A stretch of 64,000 bases of DNA from Burkholderia sp. FERM BP-3421 (GCF_028657905.1 NZ_CP117782.1:2356001-2420000), one strand, 5' to 3'; shown: positions 53,677 to 63,081, counted from the stretch's first letter. Numbers and translations: made by a program. Notes: generated from the letters alone by a model not told the origin.

Positions 53677-53837
53677 GGGCGGTCTCTCTTAGCTTCCAAT
53701 GGTCAGGCCGGCATCGGTGCTCGCAACACCGGTGCCGGCCGCTCTTCTTTCAGGCCCCCGCCCGCGCTCGCAACGCCGGCGTCAGCCCCTTCCTGCTCGA
53801 CTGCTCAACTGCTCGATCACGCCGCTCGCGCGACGCG

Positions 53838-55097
53838 TCACACCCGATTGCGCGCGGTGGCGAAACCGTCAACCGCCGGTCGCCCCCGCTCGCCGTCATA
53901 CGTCTCGCCGGAAATCCGCATCGCCACCGTGGTCGCCACCGTGCTCGCATACACGTTGAGCGCGGTGCGGCCCATGTCGAAGAATGCATCGATGCCGAGG
54001 ATCAGCAGGACCGCCTCGGCGGGCAGGCCGATCGCCGACAGGATCACCGTGATCGCGACGATCGCGCCCGACGGCACGTTGGCCGCGCCGTCGATCGTGA
54101 TGATCGTGAGCACCGCGATGGTCAGCAACAGCGGCCAGCTCCAGGTCAGGTGATACGCGTCCGCGAGATAGCCGACCGCGAGCGCCGTGTAAAGCACCGC
54201 GCCGTCGCGATTGAAGATGTAGGACAGCGGCAGGATCGTCGACGCGACCGAGGACGGCACGCCCATCTCGGTCAGCTTCTTCAGATGCAGCGGGAACGTG
54301 ATCTCGGACGAGCGCGTGGTGAAGCCGAGGATCAGCGGCGCGCCGACCTGGCGCAGCACGGCGAACGGCGACTGGCCCGCGAGCTTGACGATCAGCGTCA
54401 GCAGCACGGCGAGGATCGCCATCCCGAGGTAGGCGATGCCGAGCAGCTTGAGCAGCGGCGTCAGCGCGGACATGCCCTTCGACGACAGCAGGAAGGCGAG
54501 CGCCGCGAAGATCGCCAGCGGCGAGAACGCGACCACCCACTCGGTCAGCTTGAAGAGCGCCGCCAGGAACGATTCGCACACCGCGATCAGCGGGCCCGCG
54601 CGATCCTCGACCGCCGCCAGCGCGGAGCCGAGCAGCACGCCGAATACCAGCACCGGCAGCGAATTGCCGGCGGCCAGCGCGCCGACGATGTTCGCCGGAA
54701 TCAGGTCGGTGACGAATTTCAACCAGTCGATATCGCCCGCGAGATTCGACGGCAGCGATGCCGTATGCGCGAGGCTCGCGCCGACGCCGGGCCGGAACAG
54801 CAGGTTGAGCCCGAGCCCGAGCGCGCTCGCGACGAGCGTCATCACGAGGAAGAAAACGAGGCTGAGCAGTGCGGTCCGGCCGAGGTGGCCGCGCGAGATA
54901 CCGGCGCGGAAGGTGCCGATCGTCACCGACATCAGGATCAGCGGCAGCACGACCATCTTGATCGCATGCCCGAAAAGGGTCGTGATGAAACCGAGCTTCG
55001 CGCTCACGCCGGGCGCATAGAGACCGCAGACGATGCCGAGCACGAGGCCCGCGATCATTTGAAGCGGAAGCGAAAAACCTCGATTAGTCGGATTCAT
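53838..55097 (-). CDS. Dicarboxylate/amino acid:cation symporter (DctA/GltP family)
   Basis: A 419-residue inner-membrane symporter of the DAACS family that takes up C4-dicarboxylates or acidic amino acids with H+ or Na+. Family features are the start FSLPLQMIAGLVLGIVCG, the serine-rich loop region LGFTTRSSEITFPLHLKKL before re-entrant helix 1, and IDGAANVPSGAIVAI and GIDAFFDMGRTALNV in the last helices. The start codon lies within the end of the GntR gene (14-base overlap), so the two are one operon. Confidence 0.9.
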   Translation of the reverse strand: MNPTNRGFSLPLQMIAGLVLGIVCGLYAPGVSAKLGFITTLFGHAIKMVVLPLILMSVTIGTFRAGISRGHLGRTALLSLVFFLVMTLVASALGLGLNLLFRPGVGASLAHTASLPSNLAGDIDWLKFVTDLIPANIVGALAAGNSLPVLVFGVLLGSALAAVEDRAGPLIAVCESFLAALFKLTEWVVAFSPLAIFAALAFLLSSKGMSALTPLLKLLGIAYLGMAILAVLLTLIVKLAGQSPFAVLRQVGAPLILGFTTRSSEITFPLHLKKLTEMGVPSSVASTILPLSYIFNRDGAVLYTALAVGYLADAYHLTWSWPLLLTIAVLTIITIDGAANVPSGAIVAITVILSAIGLPAEAVLLILGIDAFFDMGRTALNVYASTVATTVAMRISGETYDGERGRPAVDGFATARNRV

Positions 55098-55743
55098 GAT
55101 TGGCCCGAATAAGTTTGATTCTCGCGGAGGTACCATCTACGATGTGGTTCCACATATGGCGTCGCGCCGACTCGGGATCCTTTTCCTTGATCGCGTCAAA
55201 AATACTCAGGTGTTCGATGGTTCCCCGTCTGACCGTTTCCGCATCCTCACGCGGCAATTCATTGAGCGCCAGCGTTTGAGCCCGCAATATCTTGTACGTC
55301 GTGAACAGACGTTCATTCCGCGCGGCCTCGAACATCTCCTGGTGAAACACCCAGCCGATCCGCTGCTCGATCATGATGTCGCTCGTGCCCTGCTCGACGA
55401 TCAGGCGCAGTTGATCCGCGGAGCGCACGAGCCCTTCCGTCGCACCGCCGCGCGCCGCCAGGTAGGCCGCCGTGCTTTCGAGCGCGAGGCGCACTTCGAA
55501 AATCTCGCGCAGATCCTGCGACGTGGGTTGCGAGATATAGGTGCCGCTCTTCGTCACCACCTCGACCAGCCCTTCCGCCGCCAGCAACTGAATGGCGGTA
55601 CGGACCGGCATGTGCCCCAGCCCCAGTTCGCCGGCCAGCCCGCGGTACGAAATCTTCTGGCCAGGCGCAAGCCGGCCGTCGAAGATTCGATTGCGAATCT
55701 GGTCGTACGCGTTTTCGGTATCGGAAATAATGCCCTCAGCCAT
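55084..55743 (-). CDS. GntR-family (FadR-type) transcription regulator
   Basis: A 219-residue regulator. The N-terminal winged helix is AYDQIRNRIFDGRLAPGQKI followed by the recognition helix in LGLGHMPVRTAIQLLAAEGLVEV; the C-terminal FCD-type helical domain has EVRLALESTAAYLAA and FHQEMFEAARNERLF with ligand-binding histidines. It probably senses the substrate of the downstream symporter with which it overlaps. The frame is open to 55848, but ATG 55743 (MAEGIISDTENAY) fits the domain limits. Confidence 0.87.
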   Translation of the reverse strand: MAEGIISDTENAYDQIRNRIFDGRLAPGQKISYRGLAGELGLGHMPVRTAIQLLAAEGLVEVVTKSGTYISQPTSQDLREIFEVRLALESTAAYLAARGGATEGLVRSADQLRLIVEQGTSDIMIEQRIGWVFHQEMFEAARNERLFTTYKILRAQTLALNELPREDAETVRRGTIEHLSIFDAIKEKDPESARRHMWNHIVDGTSARIKLIRANHESD

Positions 55744-55870
55744 CTGAGATCGCAGTTTGATTATTCGTTTATCCGTGAATCCGGCCCGGGCTAGATTATC
55801 CCGGTTATGAGTCGTCTTCAACTGATATTTTTTGCGCGACTTTTCCATTCCTTGCCATTAAGCGTTCACG

Positions 55871-56365
55871 ATGCCAACCCTGTCCGATTCCCACGTGTTG
55901 TTCTCGATCTGCTCCGTTTCAGCCGCCGATGTCGCGCCGTTACGCGGCAGGATCCTGCTCGCGGGCGAACTCGACTCCGCGCGCTTTCGCGGCGATGACG
56001 ATGCATCGACGCTGCATCTCGCGGTGCGTCGCGCCGACGTGATCGTGGCGGTTGCGACGATCTGCCGCGAACCGCTGCCCGGTTCGAACGACAGCGCGGC
56101 ATGGCGCCTGCGCGGCGTCGCGGTCGAACCCGCGGTGCAGCGGCACGGCTTCGGCAAGGTATTGATGAAGCTCTGCCTCGACCACGCCGAACGCCAGTCC
56201 GGCCGGCTCGTGTGGTGCACCGCGCGCGAATCGGCGCGCGGCTTCTACGAGTCGCTCGGCTTCGCGTCCGCGCGGGCACCATTTACGCTGCCCTCGCGCG
56301 GCGACGCGCTGTTCTACGAGATGCACTACGTGCTGCCGGGCACGCCCGTGGTCGACGCGGAATGA
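55871..56365 (+). CDS. GNAT-family N-acetyltransferase
   Basis: A 164-residue acetyl-CoA-dependent transferase. The acetyl-CoA loop is LRGVAVEPAVQRHGFGKVLM (V-x-P-x-x-Q-x-x-G-x-G), followed by WCTARESARGFYESLGF, the standard motif B of GNAT enzymes. The substrate is unknown. The gene is divergent from the GntR gene and ends five bases before the convergent TetR gene. Confidence 0.87.
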   Translation: MPTLSDSHVLFSICSVSAADVAPLRGRILLAGELDSARFRGDDDASTLHLAVRRADVIVAVATICREPLPGSNDSAAWRLRGVAVEPAVQRHGFGKVLMKLCLDHAERQSGRLVWCTARESARGFYESLGFASARAPFTLPSRGDALFYEMHYVLPGTPVVDAE

Positions 56366-56369
56366 CGCG

Positions 56370-57122
56370 TCAGCGCGCCGCCCGGCGTCGGCGCACGGCG
56401 GGAACGGGCATCGCGGCGCCGCGTTCGCGATGCCATTGCAGCAGCAGCGCGCGGCTTTGCGCGCACACCGTCTCCACGATCAGCGCGGCGTGTTCGGCGT
56501 CGTATTCGCGCCAGCCGAGCATCTCGAGCGTCGAGCGCCGCGCGACGTGGAAAATCGTCAGTTGTCCGTGCAAGCTGAACATGCGGATCCGCGTGACGGT
56601 TGCGTTGGGCGCCTCGCCCGTCACGCGCGCGATCAGTGCGCAGGTCACTTCGTTGAGCGGCCGCCGCACCCGCTGCATCAGGATCTGGCTCGCGCTCTCG
56701 GGCTCGTAGCCCGACTGTTCGCGCGCGAACAGCATGCGCTGGTTCGGCGTGCCCGGGGTCTCGAAGATCTTGCCCGCCATCGCCCGCTGGATCCCCACGA
56801 ACGCCTCGATCAATTCCTCCACGTCCGTCTCGGGCGCATTCAGCACCGCCCAGGCGCGCTGCACCGCGGGCACGAAATGCATCCACACCTGATCCGCGAG
56901 TGATTCGATGCAGGCGCAATACACGCCCAGCTTGTTCTCGAAGTAGTACTGCAAGGCGGGCGCATTGACCCCGGCGCGCGCGGCGATGTCGCGCGTCGAT
57001 GCGCCCTCGAAGCCGTGCTCGCCGAACAGCTCGAGCGCGGCGTCGATGATGCGCTGGCGCGTCTCGTCGCCGCGCGCATAACCGCCTGCCGTCGAACGGC
57101 GCAGCTTCTTCGCTTCCTTCAT
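56370..57122 (-). CDS. TetR-family repressor, CecR-like
   Basis: A 250-residue repressor. The HTH is in residues 19-66 (RQRIIDAALELFGEHGFEGA, STRDIAARAGVNAPALQYYF), and the long C-terminal ligand domain with REYDAEHAALIVETVCAQSRAL follows the CecR/YbiH (DUF1956) type. It is divergent from a tripartite efflux operon, with the promoter of that operon in the 108-base gap, and is therefore the probable repressor of the pump, released by a pump substrate. Confidence 0.88.
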   Translation of the reverse strand: MKEAKKLRRSTAGGYARGDETRQRIIDAALELFGEHGFEGASTRDIAARAGVNAPALQYYFENKLGVYCACIESLADQVWMHFVPAVQRAWAVLNAPETDVEELIEAFVGIQRAMAGKIFETPGTPNQRMLFAREQSGYEPESASQILMQRVRRPLNEVTCALIARVTGEAPNATVTRIRMFSLHGQLTIFHVARRSTLEMLGWREYDAEHAALIVETVCAQSRALLLQWHRERGAAMPVPAVRRRRAAR

Positions 57123-57171
57123 ATCCCTCCTTCCGGTTCGACCGGCCCCGATCCGCCGGACCAGATTTCAC

Positions 57172-57219
57172 TTGACACAATTATATCGTTCGGAATAATT
57201 TTGCCGACTGGAATAAATT
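57172..57219 (+). promoter_or_regulatory. Promoter and probable TetR operator of the efflux operon
   Basis: TTGACA (57172-57177), 16 bases, AATAAT (57194-57199): a near-consensus sigma-70 promoter, 32 bases before the efflux start. It is overlapped by the inverted repeat AATTAT-N10-ATAATT (57179-57200) and by GGAATAATT / GGAATAAATT direct repeats (57192, 57210), likely sites for the divergent TetR repressor. Confidence 0.65.
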
Positions 57220-57230
57220 GGACGTTCACC

Positions 57231-58373
57231 ATGTCGTCGCCCGCACCCGAATCAAATCCGAAAGCGAATAGTAAGGATTCCGACACAAGCACCGCCGCCC
57301 GCCCATCGCGCCGGCGGCTGCTGATCGCGGCCGGCATCGTCGCGCTGGTCGTCGGCGGGGTCTGGCTCGCACGCTGGTGGACGGTCGGCCGCTTCATCGA
57401 AAGCACCGACGACGCCTATCTGCAAGCCGACAGCATGACCGCCGCGCCGAAGATCGCCGGCTATATCACGGACGTCTACGTCGCCGACAACCAGCCCGTG
57501 AAGGTGGGCGACCCGCTCGTGCGCCTCGATACGCGTCAGTACCAGGTGTCGCTCGACCAGGCGCTCGCCACGGTCGACGCGCGTCGCGCAGACATCGCAC
57601 GCGCCGAGGCCGAGATCGGCCAGCAGCGCGCCAATCTCGAACAGGCCGGCGCGCAGCGCGAGGTCGCGCGCGTCAATGCGCGGCACGCAGGCGACGAGGT
57701 CGCACGCTATGCGCCGCTCGTGGCGACGGGCGCCGAAACGGCCGAGCGGGTCGCCTCGCTGACCAGCACGCGCGACCAGGCCCGGGCGACGCTCGCGGCC
57801 AACAGCGCCGCGCTCGACGCCGCGCGCACGCAGATCGCGTCGAGCACCGCCGCGCTCACGCAGGCGCGCGCGCAGCTCGAAGCCGCGCTGGCCAACGCCG
57901 CGCAAGCGCGCCTCGATCTCGACAACACGATCGTGCGCAGCACGCTCGCGGGCCGGGTCGGCGACCGTACCGTCCGGGTCGGCCAATACGTGCAGCCCGG
58001 CACGCGGCTCTTGACCGTCGTGCCGGTCGAGCGCACCTATCTGGTCGCGAACTTCAAGGAGACCCAGGTCGGCCGCATGCGCGCCGGCCAGCCTGTCGAG
58101 CTGCGCGTCGACGCGCTGCCGGGCAAGACCCTGCACGGCGTGGTCGACAGCTTCGCGCCGGGCACCGGCGCGCAGTTCGCGCTGCTGCCGCCCGAGAACG
58201 CAACCGGCAACTTCACCAAGATCGTGCAGCGGGTGCCCGTGCGGATCCGCCTCGACACCGGCGCAGCGACGCGCGCCGTGCTGGTGCCGGGCTTGTCCGT
58301 GACGGTCGACGTCGATACGCGCGGCGCGCGCGACGACGACGCGCGCATCGACGCGGAGAACCGCCGTGACTGA
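57231..58373 (+). CDS. EmrA-type membrane fusion protein
   Basis: A 380-residue periplasmic adaptor of an EmrAB-TolC-like pump. One membrane helix (about residues 29-47) is followed by the lipoyl half-motif ESTDDAYLQADSMTAAPKIAGYI, a long alpha-helical hairpin (110-210) rich in alanine and glutamine, and the second lipoyl/beta-barrel region with LDLDNTIVRSTLAGRVGDRTVRVGQYV. It links the inner-membrane transporter to the outer-membrane channel. It overlaps the next gene by eight bases. Confidence 0.92.
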   Translation: MSSPAPESNPKANSKDSDTSTAARPSRRRLLIAAGIVALVVGGVWLARWWTVGRFIESTDDAYLQADSMTAAPKIAGYITDVYVADNQPVKVGDPLVRLDTRQYQVSLDQALATVDARRADIARAEAEIGQQRANLEQAGAQREVARVNARHAGDEVARYAPLVATGAETAERVASLTSTRDQARATLAANSAALDAARTQIASSTAALTQARAQLEAALANAAQARLDLDNTIVRSTLAGRVGDRTVRVGQYVQPGTRLLTVVPVERTYLVANFKETQVGRMRAGQPVELRVDALPGKTLHGVVDSFAPGTGAQFALLPPENATGNFTKIVQRVPVRIRLDTGAATRAVLVPGLSVTVDVDTRGARDDDARIDAENRRD

Positions 58374-59946
58374 CGCCCGCCCGCCGGCCCCGGCCGAAGC
58401 GCGCGCGAGCGCCGCCGACTGGATCGCGGTGGCGGCGGGCGCGCTCGGCGCGCTGATGGCGACGCTCGACATCTCGATCACCAACTCGGCCCTGCCGCAG
58501 ATCCAGGGCGCGATCGGCGCGACCGGCACCGAAGGCACCTGGATCTCGACCGGCTACCTGATGTCGGAGATCGTGATGATCCCGCTCGCCGCGTGGCTCA
58601 CGCGCGTGTTCGGCCTGCGCAATTTCCTGCTGACCAACTCGGCGCTGTTCATCGTGTTCTCGATGATGTGCGGCTGGTCGCATTCGCTCGCGGCAATGGT
58701 GGCCGGCCGCATCGGGCAGGGCTTCACGGGCGGCGCGCTGATCCCGACCGCACAGACCATCATCCGCACCCGGCTGCCGATGTCGCAGTTGCCCGTCGGC
58801 ATGACGGTGTTCGGCCTGATCGTGCTGCTCGGTCCGCTGTTCGGCCCGGTCGTGGGCGGCTGGCTCGCGGAGAACATCAGCTGGAGCTGGTGCTTCTTCC
58901 TGAACCTGCCGGTCTGCCTGCTGCTGATGACCTTGCTGCTGGTCGGCCTGCCATCCGAGCGCCCGCAATGGCACGCGTTCCTCAATGCCGACTGGCTCGG
59001 CATCGCCGGGCTCGCGATCGGCCTCAGCTCGCTCACCGTCGTGCTCGAGGAAGGCCAGCGCGAACGCTGGTTCGAGTCGCACATGATCGTGACGCTGAGC
59101 TGGATCTCGTTCGCCGGGATGGTGTTGATCGCGCTATCGCAGCGCTTCGCGAAACGGCCGATCATGCGCCTGAGCCTGATGCGCAACCCGCGCTACGCGA
59201 GCGTGATCCTGATCGTGTCCGCGGTCGGCGCGGCGCTGTACGGCGTGTCCTATCTGCTGCCGCAGTTCCTGAGCCTCGTGGCCGGCTACAACGCCGCGCA
59301 GTCGGGCGCGATCATGCTGCTGTCCGGGCTGCCCGCCTTCCTCGTGATGCCGATCCTGCCGCGCCTGCTCGGCAAGGTCGACTTCCGGATCCTCGTGATC
59401 ACGGGGCTGCTGCTGTTCTTCACGAGCTGCATGCTCGACATCGACCTCACCGCGCAAAGCGTGGGGCACGACTTCGTGTGGTCGCAGCTGATCCGCGGCA
59501 TCGCACAGATGCTCGCGATGATGCCGCTCAACCAGGCGTCGATGGCCGCCGTCGCGCGCGAGGATTCCGGCGACGCCGCCGGCCTCTACAACATGGCGCG
59601 CAATCTCGGCGGCTCGATCGGGCTCGCGATCATCGGCACGGTGATCGATCGGCGCACGACCTTCCACGCCGCGATGCTGCGCGAATCGGTCAGCGCCAAT
59701 TCGCCGCTCGGCCAGGACCGGCTCGCGGCCAACGCCGCCGGCTGGTTCGCGCAGACGGGCGACCTCGCCTACGCGCAATTGCGCGCGCTGGGCCAGTTCG
59801 CCGCGCAGATCCAGCAGCAGGCGCTCGTGATGACGTTTTCGGAAACCTTCTACCTGCTCGGTCTCGCGCTGCTCGCCTGCGTGCCGCTCGCGCTGCTGCT
59901 GCGGACCCCGCGCCACCCGGCGTCGCCCGCCGATGCCGGCCATTGA
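58366..59946 (+). CDS. EmrB-type DHA2 multidrug efflux transporter
   Basis: A 526-residue, 14-helix major-facilitator antiporter of the DHA2 group. The motif ATLDISITNSALPQIQGAIG in helix 1 and the GPLFGPVVGGWLAENISWSW antiporter motif in helix 5 are clear. It drives efflux of hydrophobic or acidic toxic compounds with protons. GTG start at 58366, within the end of the adaptor gene. Substrate range is unknown. Confidence 0.93.
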   Translation: MTDARPPAPAEARASAADWIAVAAGALGALMATLDISITNSALPQIQGAIGATGTEGTWISTGYLMSEIVMIPLAAWLTRVFGLRNFLLTNSALFIVFSMMCGWSHSLAAMVAGRIGQGFTGGALIPTAQTIIRTRLPMSQLPVGMTVFGLIVLLGPLFGPVVGGWLAENISWSWCFFLNLPVCLLLMTLLLVGLPSERPQWHAFLNADWLGIAGLAIGLSSLTVVLEEGQRERWFESHMIVTLSWISFAGMVLIALSQRFAKRPIMRLSLMRNPRYASVILIVSAVGAALYGVSYLLPQFLSLVAGYNAAQSGAIMLLSGLPAFLVMPILPRLLGKVDFRILVITGLLLFFTSCMLDIDLTAQSVGHDFVWSQLIRGIAQMLAMMPLNQASMAAVAREDSGDAAGLYNMARNLGGSIGLAIIGTVIDRRTTFHAAMLRESVSANSPLGQDRLAANAAGWFAQTGDLAYAQLRALGQFAAQIQQQALVMTFSETFYLLGLALLACVPLALLLRTPRHPASPADAGH

Positions 59947-59962
59947 TTCCCAGGATGCCGTG

Positions 59963-61423
59963 ATGACGCCTTCCCATCGTTCCCGTTGCCTGCTCGCCGC
60001 GCTCGCGGCCGCTGGCGCGCTCGCGGGCTGCACGGTCGGCCCCGACTACCGCGGCGCGCCCGACGCGGCCGCGCCGGGCGACCACTTCGTGCGCGCGCCC
60101 GCCGGCGGCGTGCGCACCGCCGCGCCCGCGCCGAGCCGCTGGTGGCGCGCGCTCGACGATGCGCAGCTCGATGCGCTGATCGACGCGGCACTCGCCCACA
60201 ATCCGGATCTGCGCGCCGCGCAGGCGCGCCTGCGCGAGGCGCGCGCGCAGCTCACGCAGCAGCGCGCGAACGCCCTGCCCAAGGTGTCGACGGATGCCGC
60301 CGCGCTGCGCACCCGCTCGCCCGACCTCGGCACGCTCGCGCTGCCCAGCAGCGCGCTGCCCGCCTCGCTCGGCGGCGGCGGACCGCTGCAGCTCTACACG
60401 GCGGGCTTCGATGCCAGTTGGGAGATCGACCTGTTCGGCGGCACCCGACGCGCGATCGAAGCCGCGTCCGCGCAGGCCGACGCGGTGCAGGCCGATCTCG
60501 CCGACACCCAGGTGTCGCTCGCGGCCGAGGTCGCGAGCGCGTACATCGACCTGCGCGACCAGCAGCAGCGGCTCGCGCTGTCGCGCCGCTCGGCCGGGCT
60601 CCAGCAGCAGATGCTCGCGCTCACGCAACAGCGCCGCGCACGCGGCGTCGCCGACGACAGCGACATCGAACGACTCACCAGCCAGCTGGAAAACACGCGT
60701 GCGACGCTGATCCCGCTCGACGCCCAGATCACCGATTCGCTCGACCGGCTCGCGGTGCTGACCGGCCAGGCGCCCGGCGCGCTCGACGCCGCGCTCGGCG
60801 ACGCGCGCGCGCTGCCCGCGCTGCCCGCCGAGGTCGCGATCGGCGACCCGACCGCGCTGTTGCAGCGGCGGCCCGACATCCGCGCGGCCGAGCGCCGGCT
60901 CGCGTCGAGCAACGCGCAGATCGGCGAACACGTCGCTGACTTCTTCCCGAAGCTCACGCTGCTCGGCGATCTCGGCTTCAGCGCGAGCGATCCCGGCCAC
61001 CTGCTGCGCAAGCGCGATTTCAGCTGGCTCGGCGCGCCCTATCTGCAATGGAACGTGCTGGACTTCGGCCGCACGCTCGGCGCGGTGCACGCGGCCGAGG
61101 CGTCGCGCGACGAGGCGGACGCGCGCTACGTGAAAACCGTGCTGGCCGCGCTGCAGGATGCGAATTCCGCGCTGTCGCGCTACGGCCATCAGCGCGATCA
61201 CGTCGACACGCTGCAGAAGGTGGCCGCCTCGGCGGACCATGCGGAAACACTGCTGCGCGCGCGCTACACGGCCGGCGTCTCGACCCTGATCGACCTGCTC
61301 GACACGCAGCGCGACGCGCTCGGCGCGCAACAGAACGTGATTGCCGGCCGCGCGGAATTGCTGAAGGATTTCGTGTCGCTGCAGAAGAGCCTGGGGCTCG
61401 GCTGGCAGGCGGCGCCCGCGTGA
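59963..61423 (+). CDS. Outer-membrane efflux lipoprotein (NodT/OprM type)
   Basis: A 486-residue outer-membrane channel protein. The signal peptide ends in a lipobox LAGC at about residue 22, followed by TVGPDYR as in OprM-family proteins. Two repeats of coiled helices with LRAAQARLREARAQLTQQRA and RRPDIRAAERRLASSNAQIG form the periplasmic tunnel. ATG 59963 with AGGA seven bases upstream is favoured over an in-frame start ten codons before. It completes the tripartite pump. Confidence 0.92.
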   Translation: MTPSHRSRCLLAALAAAGALAGCTVGPDYRGAPDAAAPGDHFVRAPAGGVRTAAPAPSRWWRALDDAQLDALIDAALAHNPDLRAAQARLREARAQLTQQRANALPKVSTDAAALRTRSPDLGTLALPSSALPASLGGGGPLQLYTAGFDASWEIDLFGGTRRAIEAASAQADAVQADLADTQVSLAAEVASAYIDLRDQQQRLALSRRSAGLQQQMLALTQQRRARGVADDSDIERLTSQLENTRATLIPLDAQITDSLDRLAVLTGQAPGALDAALGDARALPALPAEVAIGDPTALLQRRPDIRAAERRLASSNAQIGEHVADFFPKLTLLGDLGFSASDPGHLLRKRDFSWLGAPYLQWNVLDFGRTLGAVHAAEASRDEADARYVKTVLAALQDANSALSRYGHQRDHVDTLQKVAASADHAETLLRARYTAGVSTLIDLLDTQRDALGAQQNVIAGRAELLKDFVSLQKSLGLGWQAAPA

Positions 61424-61492
61424 CAACCGGCGCGCCGTTGAACCCGGCGGCCCCGGTCCGGTCCAAGCGCCTCTTTCTTGACGAGGAACAGC

Positions 61493-61876
61493 ATGATCCC
61501 GACCTTTCGCACGCCGCTGCTGCTCGCGGCCGTCACGCTGGCCGGCGCGGCCGGTCTCGCCGGCTGCCAGACCAACGACGCGCCGGCGCCCGTCGCCGCG
61601 CAACGGCCGGCCGACGGCCAGGCGGTGACCCGCACCGTCTATGTCGCGCCGCAGAAGGCGCGCTGCGTCGGCGTCGCGCCGATGGAATGCCTGCAGGTGC
61701 GCAATACGCCGAACGAACCGTGGTCGCTCTGGTACGCGGGCATCGAGGGCTTCGATTTCCAGCCGGGCTTCCAGTACGTGCTCGAAATCAACGAATACAA
61801 GGTGCCGAATCCGCCCGCCGACGGCTCGTCGATCCGCTGGGTGCTGAAGCGCGTCGTGCAGCGTCAGCCGGGCTGA
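61493..61876 (+). CDS. DUF4377-family lipoprotein
   Basis: A 127-residue exported lipoprotein with a signal peptide and lipobox LAGC at about residue 25. The mature part, with KARCVGVAPMECLQVR and WSLWYAGIEGFDFQPGFQYVL, follows the DUF4377 pattern; similar domains occur near heat-shock HslJ-like proteins, with two cysteines that may form a disulfide. It follows the pump genes by 69 bases and may be part of the same transcript. ATG 61493 has GAGGA upstream. Confidence 0.8.
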   Translation: MIPTFRTPLLLAAVTLAGAAGLAGCQTNDAPAPVAAQRPADGQAVTRTVYVAPQKARCVGVAPMECLQVRNTPNEPWSLWYAGIEGFDFQPGFQYVLEINEYKVPNPPADGSSIRWVLKRVVQRQPG

Positions 61877-61894
61877 ACACGACCGGCCGCGCGC

Positions 61895-62242
61895 TCAGCG
61901 CGAGCGCCCGTCGTAGTGGCGAACCGGCACCGCGTCCACGTCGACGCCGTCCACGCAGCGCAGATTGATCGCCGCCATCGGCCGGCCCGTCGGATCGACG
62001 GCCTCGGCGAACGGATGGATCCCGCAGGTCGGACAGAAACGGTGCTGGATCACGTGCTGGTTGAACGTGTAGGCGCGCAGCGCATCCTGCGGCGTGAGCA
62101 GATGCAGCGCGTCGCGCGGCACGAACCACAGCAGCGCACCCTTGCGCGCGCAGATCGAGCAGTTGCACGCGAGCGCGCCGTCGATCTCGCCTTCCACCTC
62201 GAACTTCACGTTGCCGCAATGGCAACTGCCGGTATGCAGCAT
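61895..62242 (-). CDS. GFA-family (glutathione-dependent formaldehyde-activating) zinc protein
   Basis: A 115-residue protein with the zinc-binding cysteines of the GFA (Mss4-like) fold: GSCHCGNVKFEV, CNCSICARKG and FCPTCGIHPF. Some members speed up the reaction of formaldehyde with glutathione, but most are of unknown role. The start MLHTGSCHCG at 62242 is exact for the family. It is a single gene converging on the lipoprotein gene. Confidence 0.88.
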   Translation of the reverse strand: MLHTGSCHCGNVKFEVEGEIDGALACNCSICARKGALLWFVPRDALHLLTPQDALRAYTFNQHVIQHRFCPTCGIHPFAEAVDPTGRPMAAINLRCVDGVDVDAVPVRHYDGRSR

Positions 62243-62347
62243 GTTCGTCTCCTGAATTGATCTGGAACCGCCGGCCGACCGCCTGCGCGCGCCGGACCCG
62301 CCAACGGTAGCGCCGGGCGTCGCGCGGCGCAAGCGGCCCCGTGCGCG

Positions 62348-63025
62348 TCAACCCTCGATGCGCGCGCGCGTGCCCGCCAGCAAAGCGGCCATCGCCGCCC
62401 GCGCGCGCGTCGCATCGCGCGCGACGATCGCGTCGTACACCGCCGTATGCTCCGCGAGCGACGCATTGAACACGTCGGCGCGCCGCGCGTTCACGCGCAA
62501 TTGCGCCTCGAGCGTGCGGTCGATCAGCGCGCCGAGCGGCATCAGCAGCTCGTTGCCGCCCGCCGCCAGCACGCCCAGATGGAACTGCAGATCGGCGCGC
62601 ACCCATTCGTCGACCTGATCGGCGGCCGCCATCGCCGCGTGCGCGGCGCCCAGTGCGGCCAGCGCATCGGCCGTGGCCGCGCGCGCCGCGAGCGCGGCGG
62701 CGTGGGGCTCGATCATCTCGCGCATCTCCTGGAGCTTCAGCGCGAACGCGAGTGGCGGCGCGACCTGCGCGTACCACGCGAGCAGATCCGCATCGAGCAG
62801 GTTCCAGGCCGCGCGCGGCCGCACCCGCGTGCCGACTTTCGGGCGCGACTCCAGCAGCCCCTTCGAGGTCAGCGTGCGCAGCGCCTCGCGCAAGACAGTC
62901 CGGCTCACGCCGTAGCACGCCATCAGGTCAGCCTCGCGCGGCAACGTCGCGTCGGGCGGGTAATCGCCGCGCAGGATCGTCGTGGCGAGCCGGTAGGCGG
63001 TTTGTCCATGCAGATCGCGTTGCAT
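62348..63025 (-). CDS. dgoR: FadR-type GntR regulator of galactonate use, DgoR-like
   Basis: A 225-residue regulator: winged helix LATTILRGDYPPDATLPREA and MACYGVSRTVLREALRTLTSKGL (residues 15-57), then an FCD domain with EMIEPHAAALAARAA and a metal or ligand-binding ADLQFHLGVLAAGGNELL. It is divergent from the galactonate dehydratase gene with 141 bases between, so it is most likely the galactonate-responsive repressor DgoR. The assignment of the ligand is by context. Confidence 0.82.
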   Translation of the reverse strand: MQRDLHGQTAYRLATTILRGDYPPDATLPREADLMACYGVSRTVLREALRTLTSKGLLESRPKVGTRVRPRAAWNLLDADLLAWYAQVAPPLAFALKLQEMREMIEPHAAALAARAATADALAALGAAHAAMAAADQVDEWVRADLQFHLGVLAAGGNELLMPLGALIDRTLEAQLRVNARRADVFNASLAEHTAVYDAIVARDATRARAAMAALLAGTRARIEG

Positions 63026-63081
63026 GACGGTTCTCCGGTTCGGGCAGCCGCCGGCGCGCGCCGGAAGACCACTATGTGCAC

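Noticed and set aside
53706..53740. Terminator directly after the symporter gene
   Set aside because: A 14-base stem with one mismatch is present, but there is no T tract after it on the minus strand; the tail is only weakly T-rich on the plus strand.
53331..55112. 593-codon plus-strand open frame
   Set aside because: Antisense to the dicarboxylate symporter; no domain.
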